Origin: an uncultured Gemmiger sp.
Lineage (GTDB): Bacteria; Bacillota; Clostridia; Oscillospirales; Ruminococcaceae
Assembly: GCA_944386225.1 (NCBI GenBank)
Contig: CALXAH010000010.1
Span: forward strand, 19,115 to 83,114
DNA: 64,000 nt
Direction of reading: 5' to 3'
Position 1 is the stretch's first letter. Every line of letters starts with the position of its first letter. Positions 51,064 through 58,001 of the stretch are shown here, in pieces. Under the pieces are notes generated by a model. The model saw nothing but the letters and a program-made list of their open reading frames with translations, made no database searches and was not told where the DNA came from. A program made the translations under genes and the position numbers.

Positions 51064-51519
51064 ATGCTGGACGAGGCGTTTGCCCGGGTGTATACAAAAT
51101 TCAAGCTGCATTTCTACCGCAAGGTGTTCGAGCGGATCCATGACCGGGAGGCCAGCCTGACCACGGTGGAAAGCTTCTGCATGGAGATCATCCAGGCGCT
51201 GGATAATCCCACCGTCAACGAGTTTGCCAGCTTTGTGCAGATTTCGCCCCCCAACGCGGCTTACAAGGTGAACAGCCTGATCCAGAAAGGGTACCTGCGC
51301 AAGGTGCAGTCTGCGGACGACCGGCGGGAATACCATCTGGAACCCACCCAGAAATACCTGGACTACTACAACATCAGCTACAGTTACCTGTCCACCGTGA
51401 TGGACCGGATCAAGGCCCGCTTTGCCAAGGAGGACGCCGAAAAGATCGAGCAGATGCTGGATGTGATTTCGGAAGAACTGATGCCGGAGATCCGGCTGCC
51501 CTCCCAGCGGGAGAAATAA
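51064..51519 (+). CDS. MarR-family regulator of the fab cluster
   Basis: A 151-residue winged-helix protein: FYRKVFERIHDREASLTTVESFCMEIIQALDNPTVNEFASFVQISPPNAAYKVNSLIQKGYLRKVQSADDRREYHLEPT is the MarR core with recognition helix and wing. The ATG at 51064 follows AAAGGA. It is located at the end of the fab cluster, as in many Clostridia, and probably represses acpP expression through the palindrome at 41885-41914. It differs clearly from the FabT-like MarR near 20.5 kb. Confidence 0.85.
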   Translation: MLDEAFARVYTKFKLHFYRKVFERIHDREASLTTVESFCMEIIQALDNPTVNEFASFVQISPPNAAYKVNSLIQKGYLRKVQSADDRREYHLEPTQKYLDYYNISYSYLSTVMDRIKARFAKEDAEKIEQMLDVISEELMPEIRLPSQREK

Positions 51520-51528
51520 AACCGAAAA

Positions 51529-51556
51529 CCGGCCGGGGAGCACGCTCCCCGGCCGG
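51529..51556. terminator. Terminator between marR and the alsT-linked lysR
   Basis: A 12-bp perfect stem (CCGGCCGGGGAG / CTCCCCGGCCGG, loop CACG). The T-rich tract is on the minus-strand side, so it mainly ends the minus-strand LysR gene, and perhaps weakly the marR transcript. Confidence 0.72.
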
Positions 51557-51564
51557 CTGCCGTT

Positions 51565-52452
51565 TCAGGGGGACACCGCCTGCTGCAGCAGCCCGATAAA
51601 GGTGCGCATCTGCGGGGTGACCCATTTGTTTTTATGGTAGACCAGCTGGCTCCACATCTGCACCTTGGGGCAGTCCACATCCAGGCAGACCAGGCTGCCC
51701 GCCTCCAGGCGGGGCTGCACCACATACCGGGGCAGGAAGGACACCCCGCCCCGGCGGCAGAGCAGTTCGGCAATCACATCGGTGTTGCCGGTTTCCAGAA
51801 AGGGATGAAGCGCCAGCCCGCGGGCGGCCAGGATCTGTTCCAGGTCGTACCGGTAGCTGACCCCCCTTTCGGTCAGAAGAAAGGGTTCGGCCAGTACCCG
51901 CTTGAGCGGGATGCGCCGCCGCCTGGCCAGCGGATGATCCGCCGGGGCCGCAAACACGATGGGCTCGGGCCGCTGCAGCACCTTGATCCACTCGGGGAAA
52001 TCGGTCTTTTTGTCCAGAAAGAAAAGCAGATCCACGTCGTTCTGGCGCACCATGTCAAACAACTCGGCAATCCGCCCGGTGTGGATGCTGGCCTCCACCA
52101 GCGGGCACAGGCGATGGAATTCCGGCAGCAGGGGCACCAGCGTGCTCATGAACAGGGATTCCGCCGTGCCGATCCGCAGGCTGCCTGCCGTCTGGCCCGG
52201 CTCCTGTAAAAAATTCTCCGCTTTGCGGGCGGCCTTCACCAGTTCCATGGCGCGGGGCACAAACTGCGCCCCGTGCTCGGTCAGCTTGGTGCGCCGTCCG
52301 ATCCGCTCGAACAGCTGGGTGCCCAGCTCCTGTTCCAGCTGCTTGATCTGCACCGTGACCGCCGCCTGGGAATAGCCCAGCTGCTGCGCGGCCCGGGAAA
52401 AGCTCTGCAGTTCCGCCACCCGCAGAAAGGTGACCGCCGTGCGAACCTCCAT
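51565..52452 (-). CDS. LysR-family regulator divergent from the alanine symporter
   Basis: A 295-residue LysR. The N-terminal helix-turn-helix (TFLRVAELQSFSRAAQQLGYSQAAVTVQIKQLEQELGTQLFERIGRRTKLT) and the two-lobed effector domain are clear. The ATG at 52452 follows AGAGG; a longer in-frame start at 52524 would run into the operator region. It is divergent from alsT with several nested palindromes between, so it is the likely regulator of the symporter. Confidence 0.9.
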   Translation of the reverse strand: MEVRTAVTFLRVAELQSFSRAAQQLGYSQAAVTVQIKQLEQELGTQLFERIGRRTKLTEHGAQFVPRAMELVKAARKAENFLQEPGQTAGSLRIGTAESLFMSTLVPLLPEFHRLCPLVEASIHTGRIAELFDMVRQNDVDLLFFLDKKTDFPEWIKVLQRPEPIVFAAPADHPLARRRRIPLKRVLAEPFLLTERGVSYRYDLEQILAARGLALHPFLETGNTDVIAELLCRRGGVSFLPRYVVQPRLEAGSLVCLDVDCPKVQMWSQLVYHKNKWVTPQMRTFIGLLQQAVSP

Positions 52453-52484
52453 AGTATGCCTCTTTCTTATTAAAAAAGTAAACG

Positions 52485-52525
52485 ATTGAATAAAAAGCTT
52501 TCGTTTTACAAAACGATAATTCAAT
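52485..52525. promoter_or_regulatory. Nested palindromes between lysR and alsT
   Basis: ATTGAAT (52485-52491) and ATTCAAT (52519-52525) are perfect inverted repeats 27 bases apart, and inside lies CGTTTT-AC-AAAACG (52502-52515), another perfect palindrome. They cover the -35 box and spacer of the alsT promoter, as expected for a LysR operator. Confidence 0.6.
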
Positions 52526-52533
52526 GGTACACT
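52505..52533 (+). promoter_or_regulatory. Promoter of the alanine symporter gene
   Basis: TTTACA (52505-52510), 17 bases, TACACT (52528-52533), with TG one base before the -10 box. Confidence 0.68.
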
Positions 52534-52578
52534 GTTTCGAAGTGAAAGGCAACTACGAATTCGGGAGGATGCGGGTCA

Positions 52579-53967
52579 ATGGCGGTGTTCGGGGCGATCT
52601 ACAATCTGCTGTGGGGGGATCTGGTGCAGATCCCGCTGCCGGGGGGCAGCCGCCTGGGGCTCAGTCTGCTGGTGCTGATCCTGATTCCGGCGGGGCTGTA
52701 CTTCACGGTACGCACCCGGTTTTTGCCGTTCCGCCTTTTCCCCGAGATGGTGCGGGTCACCCGGGACAAGGGCGGCGACCGGGAACAGCAGGGCATTTCC
52801 GGCCTGCAGGCGCTGATCGTGTCCACCGCCTGCCGGGTGGGCATGGGCAACCTGGTGGGGGTGGTGGCCGCCATCTCCGCCGGCGGCGCGGGGGCGGTGT
52901 TCTGGATGTGGCTCATCGCGCTGGTGGGTTCCTCCACCGCCTTCATCGAAGCCACCCTGGCCCAGCTGTACAAAGAGAAAGACCCGCTGTACGGCGGCTG
53001 GCGGGGCGGCCCCGCCTACTACCTGCACCGGCTGTTCACGGGCGGCAGAAAACGGCGGTACTCGTTGTTTGCGGTGCTGTTTGCGCTGTCGGGTCTTGTG
53101 TGCTGGTGTGGTATCAGTCAAGTGATCGGCAACTCCATCTCCTCCTCGTTTGAAAACGCGTTCCATATCCCGCCGCTCTGGTCCACCGTTGCGCTGGTGG
53201 CCATGGCCGCGGTGGTGGTGCTGCGAAAAAACGCCACCGTGCGGGTGCTGGATGTTGTGGTGCCGGTGATGGCCGCCTGCTACTTCTTTCTGACCCTTGT
53301 ACTGATTATAATGAACGCCGGCCAGCTGCCCGGCGTATTCGCCCGCATCTTCTCCGAGGCCTTCGGGCTGCGGCAGGCGGTGGGCGGCGGCCTGGGCGCG
53401 GTGATCATGAACGGCGCCAAGCGGGGCTTGTTCTCCAACGAGGCGGGATCCGGCTCGGCCCCCTGCGCGGCGGCCGCGGCCGACGTGAGCCATCCCGCCA
53501 AGGCGGGCCTGCTGCAGGCGCTGGGGGTGTTCATCGACACGGTGGTGATCTGCAGCTGCTCCGCCATGATCATGCTGCTCACCCCCGAGAGCCTGACCGC
53601 CGGGCTGGAGGGCATGGATCTGCTGCAGGCGGCCATGCGCTACCACCTGGGGGGATTCGGCGTGATATTCATTGCGGTGATCCTGTGGCTGTTCAGCTTC
53701 TCCACCTTTCTGGGGGTGCTGTTCTACGCCCGCTCCAACGTGGCCTACCTGTTCGGGGACAACTGGCTGTCCCAGACGCTGTACAAGCTGGTGGCGCTGG
53801 CGATGCTGTTCATCGGCGGGCTGGCGGCCTACCAGTTCGTGTGGGATCTGGGGGATGTGGGCATCGGCCTGATGACCATTTTTAATATGATCGCCCTGAT
53901 CCCGCTGGCGCCCCGGGCGCTGGCAGCCCTGCGGGACTATGAGGACAACCATCTGAACAAAAACTGA
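52579..53967 (+). CDS. Alanine/glycine:cation symporter (AGCS family)
   Basis: A 462-residue AGCS transporter with about ten to eleven hydrophobic segments. The family signature region is GISGLQALIVSTACRVGMGNLVGVVAAISAGGAGAVFWMWLIALVGSSTAFIEATLAQLYKEK, and NGAKRGLFSNEAGSGSAPCAAAAA is the second conserved block. It imports alanine or glycine with sodium. GGGAGG lies about 12 bases before the ATG. Amino-acid uptake fits the LysR control and the serine dehydratase elsewhere. Confidence 0.93.
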   Translation: MAVFGAIYNLLWGDLVQIPLPGGSRLGLSLLVLILIPAGLYFTVRTRFLPFRLFPEMVRVTRDKGGDREQQGISGLQALIVSTACRVGMGNLVGVVAAISAGGAGAVFWMWLIALVGSSTAFIEATLAQLYKEKDPLYGGWRGGPAYYLHRLFTGGRKRRYSLFAVLFALSGLVCWCGISQVIGNSISSSFENAFHIPPLWSTVALVAMAAVVVLRKNATVRVLDVVVPVMAACYFFLTLVLIIMNAGQLPGVFARIFSEAFGLRQAVGGGLGAVIMNGAKRGLFSNEAGSGSAPCAAAAADVSHPAKAGLLQALGVFIDTVVICSCSAMIMLLTPESLTAGLEGMDLLQAAMRYHLGGFGVIFIAVILWLFSFSTFLGVLFYARSNVAYLFGDNWLSQTLYKLVALAMLFIGGLAAYQFVWDLGDVGIGLMTIFNMIALIPLAPRALAALRDYEDNHLNKN

Positions 53968-53968
53968 A

Positions 53969-54014
53969 CACAGCGGGGCCGCTCTGTCGGGCGGCCCCGC
54001 TGTGCTGTTTGTTT
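53969..54014. terminator. Terminator after the alanine symporter gene
   Basis: A 14-bp perfect stem (53969-53982 with 53991-54004) followed by CTGTTTGTTT; convergent with the sigma-like gene, whose stop is at 54013. Confidence 0.85.
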
Positions 54015-54489
54015 ATGTGCGGCCGTACCGGTGGCCGTTGCCCTGCCCGCTGCCCTGGCCGTTGCCCGACCCGGCGGCGGGGCTGTCCTCCGCCTGCAGC
54101 TGTGCCAGCAGATCCCGGATCTGGCGCATGGTCATGGCGCCGATTTCCTGGGCAGAGTAGGCGTCGGTGCAGGCCAGCACCTCCTGATAGGCCCGGTATT
54201 TTCCGCAGGAAAGCCCCAGCGCATGGGCTTCGTCCGCCTGCAGCGGGATGGTGCGGCTGCGGAAAAAGCTGCGCAGCAGATCCCGGCAGGCGTTCAGGGT
54301 CACCCGGATCAGCCAGGCCTTTTCATGCTCCGGACCCCGAAAGGGCGCCGTATGAAGGGCATACCGCAAAAACACCGTCTGGAAAATATCCTCGGTGTCC
54401 GCGTCGTTCTTCAGATGCAGCACACAGATCCGTTTGACCATGTCCGCATATTCTTCAATGGCCCGGTTTACCTCTTGCTCACTCCGCAT
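54013..54489 (-). CDS. Sigma-70-family factor (ECF type) with unrecognisable region 4
   Basis: A 158-residue protein. Region 2 is clear: INRAIEEYADMVKRICVLHLKNDADTEDIFQTVFLRY ... EKAWLIRVTLNACRDLLRS. The usual region 4 helix-turn-helix is not recognisable; in its place is YRAYQEVLACTDAYSAQEIGAMTMRQIRDLLAQLQ and a Gly-rich tail (GSGNGQGSGQGNGHRYGRT). It may be a divergent or decayed sigma factor. It is 18 bases downstream of the DGDG-repeat protein on the same strand, so the pair is probably co-transcribed. Confidence 0.7.
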   Translation of the reverse strand: MRSEQEVNRAIEEYADMVKRICVLHLKNDADTEDIFQTVFLRYALHTAPFRGPEHEKAWLIRVTLNACRDLLRSFFRSRTIPLQADEAHALGLSCGKYRAYQEVLACTDAYSAQEIGAMTMRQIRDLLAQLQAEDSPAAGSGNGQGSGQGNGHRYGRT

Positions 54490-54507
54490 GAAACACCCCG
54501 CCTGTCG

Positions 54508-54822
54508 TCAGCTGTTTCTTCCCCTCCGCCCGGCCTGCCGGCCGCATCCGGTGGCGTAGTTGTCGCACACGCCGTCGCCGTCCTCGTCCACAAAGCCCGC
54601 GCCGCGCCCGGCGGCGTAGTTGTCGCACACGCCGTCGCCGTCCTCGTCCACGAAGCACGCGCCGCGCCCGGCGGCGTAGTAGTCACATACACCGTCGCGG
54701 TTTTCGTCCGTAAAGCCCGGGCCGGCCAGGCGGCCCGCGGGTGTTTCGGCGGCAAAGGCGCTGGCGGCGGCCACACCGGCCAGCAGAACGGCGGCTGCAA
54801 TACTCACGGCAATTTTCTTCAT
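54508..54822 (-). CDS. Secreted Cys/Asp-rich DGDG-repeat protein
   Basis: A 104-residue protein with an N-terminal signal peptide (KIAVSIAAAVLLAGVAAASAFAA) and three tandem repeats of about 20 residues with the form FVDEDGDGVCDNYAAGRG. DxDxDG is a calcium-binding loop as in EF-hand-like, excalibur and thrombospondin type 3 repeats; each repeat has one Cys. The family is common in gut Clostridia but unnamed. Downstream of it is a sigma-like factor gene. Repeats are about 60 bases each and nearly identical, suggesting recent duplication. Confidence 0.75.
   Translation of the reverse strand: MKKIAVSIAAAVLLAGVAAASAFAAETPAGRLAGPGFTDENRDGVCDYYAAGRGACFVDEDGDGVCDNYAAGRGAGFVDEDGDGVCDNYATGCGRQAGRRGRNS
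54550..54720 (-). repeat. Three 60-base tandem repeats inside the DGDG-repeat gene
   Basis: Three nearly identical blocks of about 60 bases encode the DGDG repeats; the first and second copies differ at only a few positions and the third has more changes. They are coding repeats, not a CRISPR array. Confidence 0.75.
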
Positions 54823-55155
54823 CTTCCTATACCTCCCGGCTGCTCATTTGAGCGATTTTACCCCTAACACGTCCGGGAAAGGCAAATCCATTCACACAAT
54901 ACAAAATTTTTTCAGTATAGCAGAAAATCCCCGCCGCGGCCAGCGAAAACCGCCTTTTTACAGGGGTTGCCGGCGCAACAGACGGGCGCCGCCGCGCCCC
55001 GTATAATGAAACCCGAAAAACGCCCGGCACTCCGACAGGATTCCCCCGTTGACGGCCTGCGGCCCGTAGGGTATACTCGAAGAAACGAGGCCTTTGGAAC
55101 CGCATCTTTCCGGGGGCCGCCCAGCCTGTCATGTGCTCAAAAAAGGAGAATGACC
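54823..55155. other. Intergenic region between the DGDG-repeat gene and the flavodiiron gene
   Basis: 333 bases without a supported gene. On the minus strand TATACT at 54920-54915 with a weak TGGCCG 17 bases upstream may start the DGDG-repeat/sigma operon. An isolated TATAAT occurs at 55002. The clear promoter is that of the flavodiiron gene at 55049-55077. A long open frame extending from 54967 into the flavodiiron gene is not supported as coding. Confidence 0.6.
55049..55077 (+). promoter_or_regulatory. Promoter of the flavodiiron fusion gene
   Basis: TTGACG (55049-55054), 17-base spacer, TATACT (55072-55077), about 78 bases before the ATG at 55156. Confidence 0.75.
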
Positions 55156-57945
55156 ATGGAACTTCTGCAGCTTAAACCCGGCTTTTATTTCACCGGCGCA
55201 CTGGACCCGGATCTGCGTGTCTTTGACGTGATCATGTACACCGAGTTCGGCACTACCTACAATTCCTATGTGCTCAAAACGGCGAACCACACCGTGCTGT
55301 TCGAGACCGCCAAGGTCAAATGCCTGGACAGCTGGCTGGAAAAGGTACAGGCCATCACCCCCATTGAGCAGGTGGACTATCTGGTGGTCAGCCACACCGA
55401 GCCGGACCACAGCGGCAGCGTGGAAAAGCTGCTGGAGTTGAACCCCCGCATCAAGATCGTGGCCACCGGCTGCGCCATCAACTTTTTAAAAGAGATCGTC
55501 AACCGGGATTTCTACTCCATCGCCATCCGGGATGGCCAGACCCTGACCCTGGACGACAAGACCCTGGAGTTCATGGTGGTGCCCAACCTGCACTGGCCCG
55601 ACACCATGTACACCTATATCCGGGAGGACAAGGTGCTGGTGACCTGCGACTCCTTCGGCTCCCACTATGCCTGCCCGGACATCCTGGCCAGCAAGGTCAC
55701 CGACCGGGACGGCTACCTGCGGGCCACCAAATACTATTTTGACTGCATCATCGGGCCTTTCAAGTCCTTCATGCGGGACGCGCTGCGCCGGGTGCGCACC
55801 CTGGATGTGGCGATGATCTGCCCCGGCCACGGCCCGGTGCTGGACACCGGCATCGACTGGATGCTGGACACCTATGAGGAATGGTCCACCGTGATCAATC
55901 CCAACCCCCGGCCCACCGTGATTATTCCGTACGTGAGTGCCTACGGCTACACCGGCCGCCTGGCCGAAGCCATCGCCGAGGGCATCCGCAGCGCCGGGGA
56001 GATCGACGTGCGCTGCTACGACATGGTTACCGCCGACGCCGGAAAGGTGGCCGAGGAACTGCTCTACGCGGACGGCTTCCTGCTGGGTACCCCCACCATC
56101 GTGGGCGAGGCGCTGAAACCCATCTGGGACCTGACCACCGGCATGTTTGCGGCTACCCATGGCGGCAAGCTGGCCGGCGCCTTCGGCAGCTACGGCTGGA
56201 GCGGCGAGGGCGTGCCCCATATCATGGAGCGCCTGGGTCAGCTGAAACTGCGGCTGGTGGACCCGCTGCGGGTGCGGTTCAAACCCAACGAGGACCAGCT
56301 GGCCGAAGCCCGGGAATACGGCGCGGCCTTTGGCCGGGCTTTGTTGGCGGACCTGCGCCCGGTTCAGCGCGCCCCCAAGGAGAAGGTGCGCTGCACCATC
56401 TGCGGCGCGGTGTTTGACAAAGGGGTGGAGATCTGCCCGGTCTGCAAGATGGACGCCAGCCACTTTGTGCCCGCCACCGAGGCTGCCCCGGAACCGGAAC
56501 CCAAGGAGCCCGAGCAGGTGCGCTGCACCGTCTGCGGGGCCATCTTTGACGGCGACAAGCCCCGCTGCCCGGTGTGCGGCGTAGGCCCCAACTACTACGA
56601 GCCGGTAAAACCGGTGGAAAAGCCCGCCGCTTCCTCCGGCGGCCCCCGCAAGCTGGTCAAGTGCCTGGTCTGCGGCGAGATCTTTGACTCCTCGCTGGAC
56701 ACCTGCCCGGTGTGCGGCGTGGGCCGGGACAAGTTCGTGGAGGTGGAGCAGGAGACCGTCTCCTACCGGCACGACAGCCAGAACACCTATGTGATCCTGG
56801 GCAACGGCTGCGCCGGTGTGAACGCCGCCGAGGCCATCCGGGAACGGGATACCACCGGTAAGATTATCCTGATCTCCAACGAGGGGCCTGCCTACCAGCG
56901 GCCCATGCTGACCAAGGCCATGTTCTCCGGGCTGGACGAGGACCAGATGGCCCTGCATCCCCAGGGCTGGTACGACAGCCGGAACATCGCCCAGATGCTG
57001 CACCGGCAGGTGGAGCGCGTGGATGCCGGGAACCGCACTGTGGTGCTGGACGGCGGCGAGACGGTGGGCTATACCAAGCTGATCTTTGCGCTGGGCAGCG
57101 AGTGCTTTGTGCCGCCCATCCCCGGCCATGAGCGGGAGGGCGTGATCGCCATCCGCCGCCTGGCCGATGTGCGCCGGGTGCAGGCCATCTCCCCGCTGAA
57201 ACAGGCGGTGGTGATTGGCGGCGGCGTGCTGGGCCTGGAGGCTGCCTCCGAGCTGCGCCGCAACGGCTGCGAGGTCACGGTGCTGGAACTGGCCCCCACC
57301 CTGATGGGCCGTCAGCTGGATGACGCCTCCGCCAAGCTGCTGCTGGCCAGGTGCGCCGACTTTGGCGTGCGGGTGGAACTGGGCGTGCAGATCACCGCCC
57401 TGGAGGGCGATACCCGGGTCACCGGCGTGCGGCTGGGCAGCGGGGAAGTGATCCCGGCCCAGCTGGTGGTGGTGTCCTGCGGCGTGCGGGCCAATACCGC
57501 CATTGCCCAGGCCGCCGGTGTGACGGTGGACCGTGCCATCGTGGTGAACGAGGGCATGGAAACCAACCTGCCCGGCGTGTTTGCCTGCGGCGACTGCGCC
57601 CAGCTGAACGGCGTCAACTACGCGCTGTGGCCCGAGGCCCAGGCCCAGGGCAAGGTGGCGGGCGCCCGCGCGGCGGGCGACGCGGTCACCTACACCGCCG
57701 AACAGCCCATCCTGTCCTTCCACGGTATGGGCACCGAGCTGTTCTCCCTGGGCGATCCGGGCAAGCGGCCGGATACCCATTACCGCACCCTGGAACTGCG
57801 GGACGACGCCCGCGGTCACCTGGCCCGCTACTACTTTGCCGAGGGCAAGCTGTGCGGCGTGAACCTGGTGGGGGATGTGTCCGGCATGGCCGACGCCATC
57901 GCCGCCATGGCGGAACACCGCGCCTTGAAGGACTTCCTGGCCTGA
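55156..57945 (+). CDS. Flavodiiron protein fused to three rubredoxin modules and an NADH:rubredoxin oxidoreductase
   Basis: A 929-residue fusion. Residues 1-250 are the metallo-beta-lactamase diiron domain with ligands H80, E82, D84, H146, D165 and H225 all present; about 254-400 is the FMN flavodoxin domain. Then come three short rubredoxin modules (C413/C416/C427/C430; C457/C460/C471/C474; C503/C506/C517/C520) and an FAD/NAD oxidoreductase from about 545 (ILGNGCAGVNAAEAI; VVIGGGVLGLEAASEL; GVFACGDCAQL). It should carry electrons from NADH to O2 or NO within a single chain. The ATG at 55156 has AAGGAG at seven bases. Confidence 0.93.
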   Translation: MELLQLKPGFYFTGALDPDLRVFDVIMYTEFGTTYNSYVLKTANHTVLFETAKVKCLDSWLEKVQAITPIEQVDYLVVSHTEPDHSGSVEKLLELNPRIKIVATGCAINFLKEIVNRDFYSIAIRDGQTLTLDDKTLEFMVVPNLHWPDTMYTYIREDKVLVTCDSFGSHYACPDILASKVTDRDGYLRATKYYFDCIIGPFKSFMRDALRRVRTLDVAMICPGHGPVLDTGIDWMLDTYEEWSTVINPNPRPTVIIPYVSAYGYTGRLAEAIAEGIRSAGEIDVRCYDMVTADAGKVAEELLYADGFLLGTPTIVGEALKPIWDLTTGMFAATHGGKLAGAFGSYGWSGEGVPHIMERLGQLKLRLVDPLRVRFKPNEDQLAEAREYGAAFGRALLADLRPVQRAPKEKVRCTICGAVFDKGVEICPVCKMDASHFVPATEAAPEPEPKEPEQVRCTVCGAIFDGDKPRCPVCGVGPNYYEPVKPVEKPAASSGGPRKLVKCLVCGEIFDSSLDTCPVCGVGRDKFVEVEQETVSYRHDSQNTYVILGNGCAGVNAAEAIRERDTTGKIILISNEGPAYQRPMLTKAMFSGLDEDQMALHPQGWYDSRNIAQMLHRQVERVDAGNRTVVLDGGETVGYTKLIFALGSECFVPPIPGHEREGVIAIRRLADVRRVQAISPLKQAVVIGGGVLGLEAASELRRNGCEVTVLELAPTLMGRQLDDASAKLLLARCADFGVRVELGVQITALEGDTRVTGVRLGSGEVIPAQLVVVSCGVRANTAIAQAAGVTVDRAIVVNEGMETNLPGVFACGDCAQLNGVNYALWPEAQAQGKVAGARAAGDAVTYTAEQPILSFHGMGTELFSLGDPGKRPDTHYRTLELRDDARGHLARYYFAEGKLCGVNLVGDVSGMADAIAAMAEHRALKDFLA

Positions 57946-57963
57946 TCCTTTTCAAGTAAGCCA

Positions 57964-57998
57964 AAACCGCCCGCGCTCAGCTGAGCGCGGGCGGTTTT
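57964..57998. terminator. Bidirectional terminator after the flavodiiron gene
   Basis: A long perfect palindrome centred on CAGCTG (AAACCGCCCGCGCTCAG with its complement) with T-run on the plus side, between the convergent flavodiiron and ABC genes. Confidence 0.88.
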
Positions 57999-58001
57999 TC
58001 G

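Noticed and set aside
54550-54720. Three 60-base repeats considered as a CRISPR remnant
   Set aside because: Repeats are contiguous, in frame, and encode DGDG motifs in a signal-peptide protein.
55486-57918. An 810-codon minus-strand open frame opposite the flavodiiron fusion
   Set aside because: Antisense shadow; composition is His/Gly/Gln-rich with no recognisable fold.
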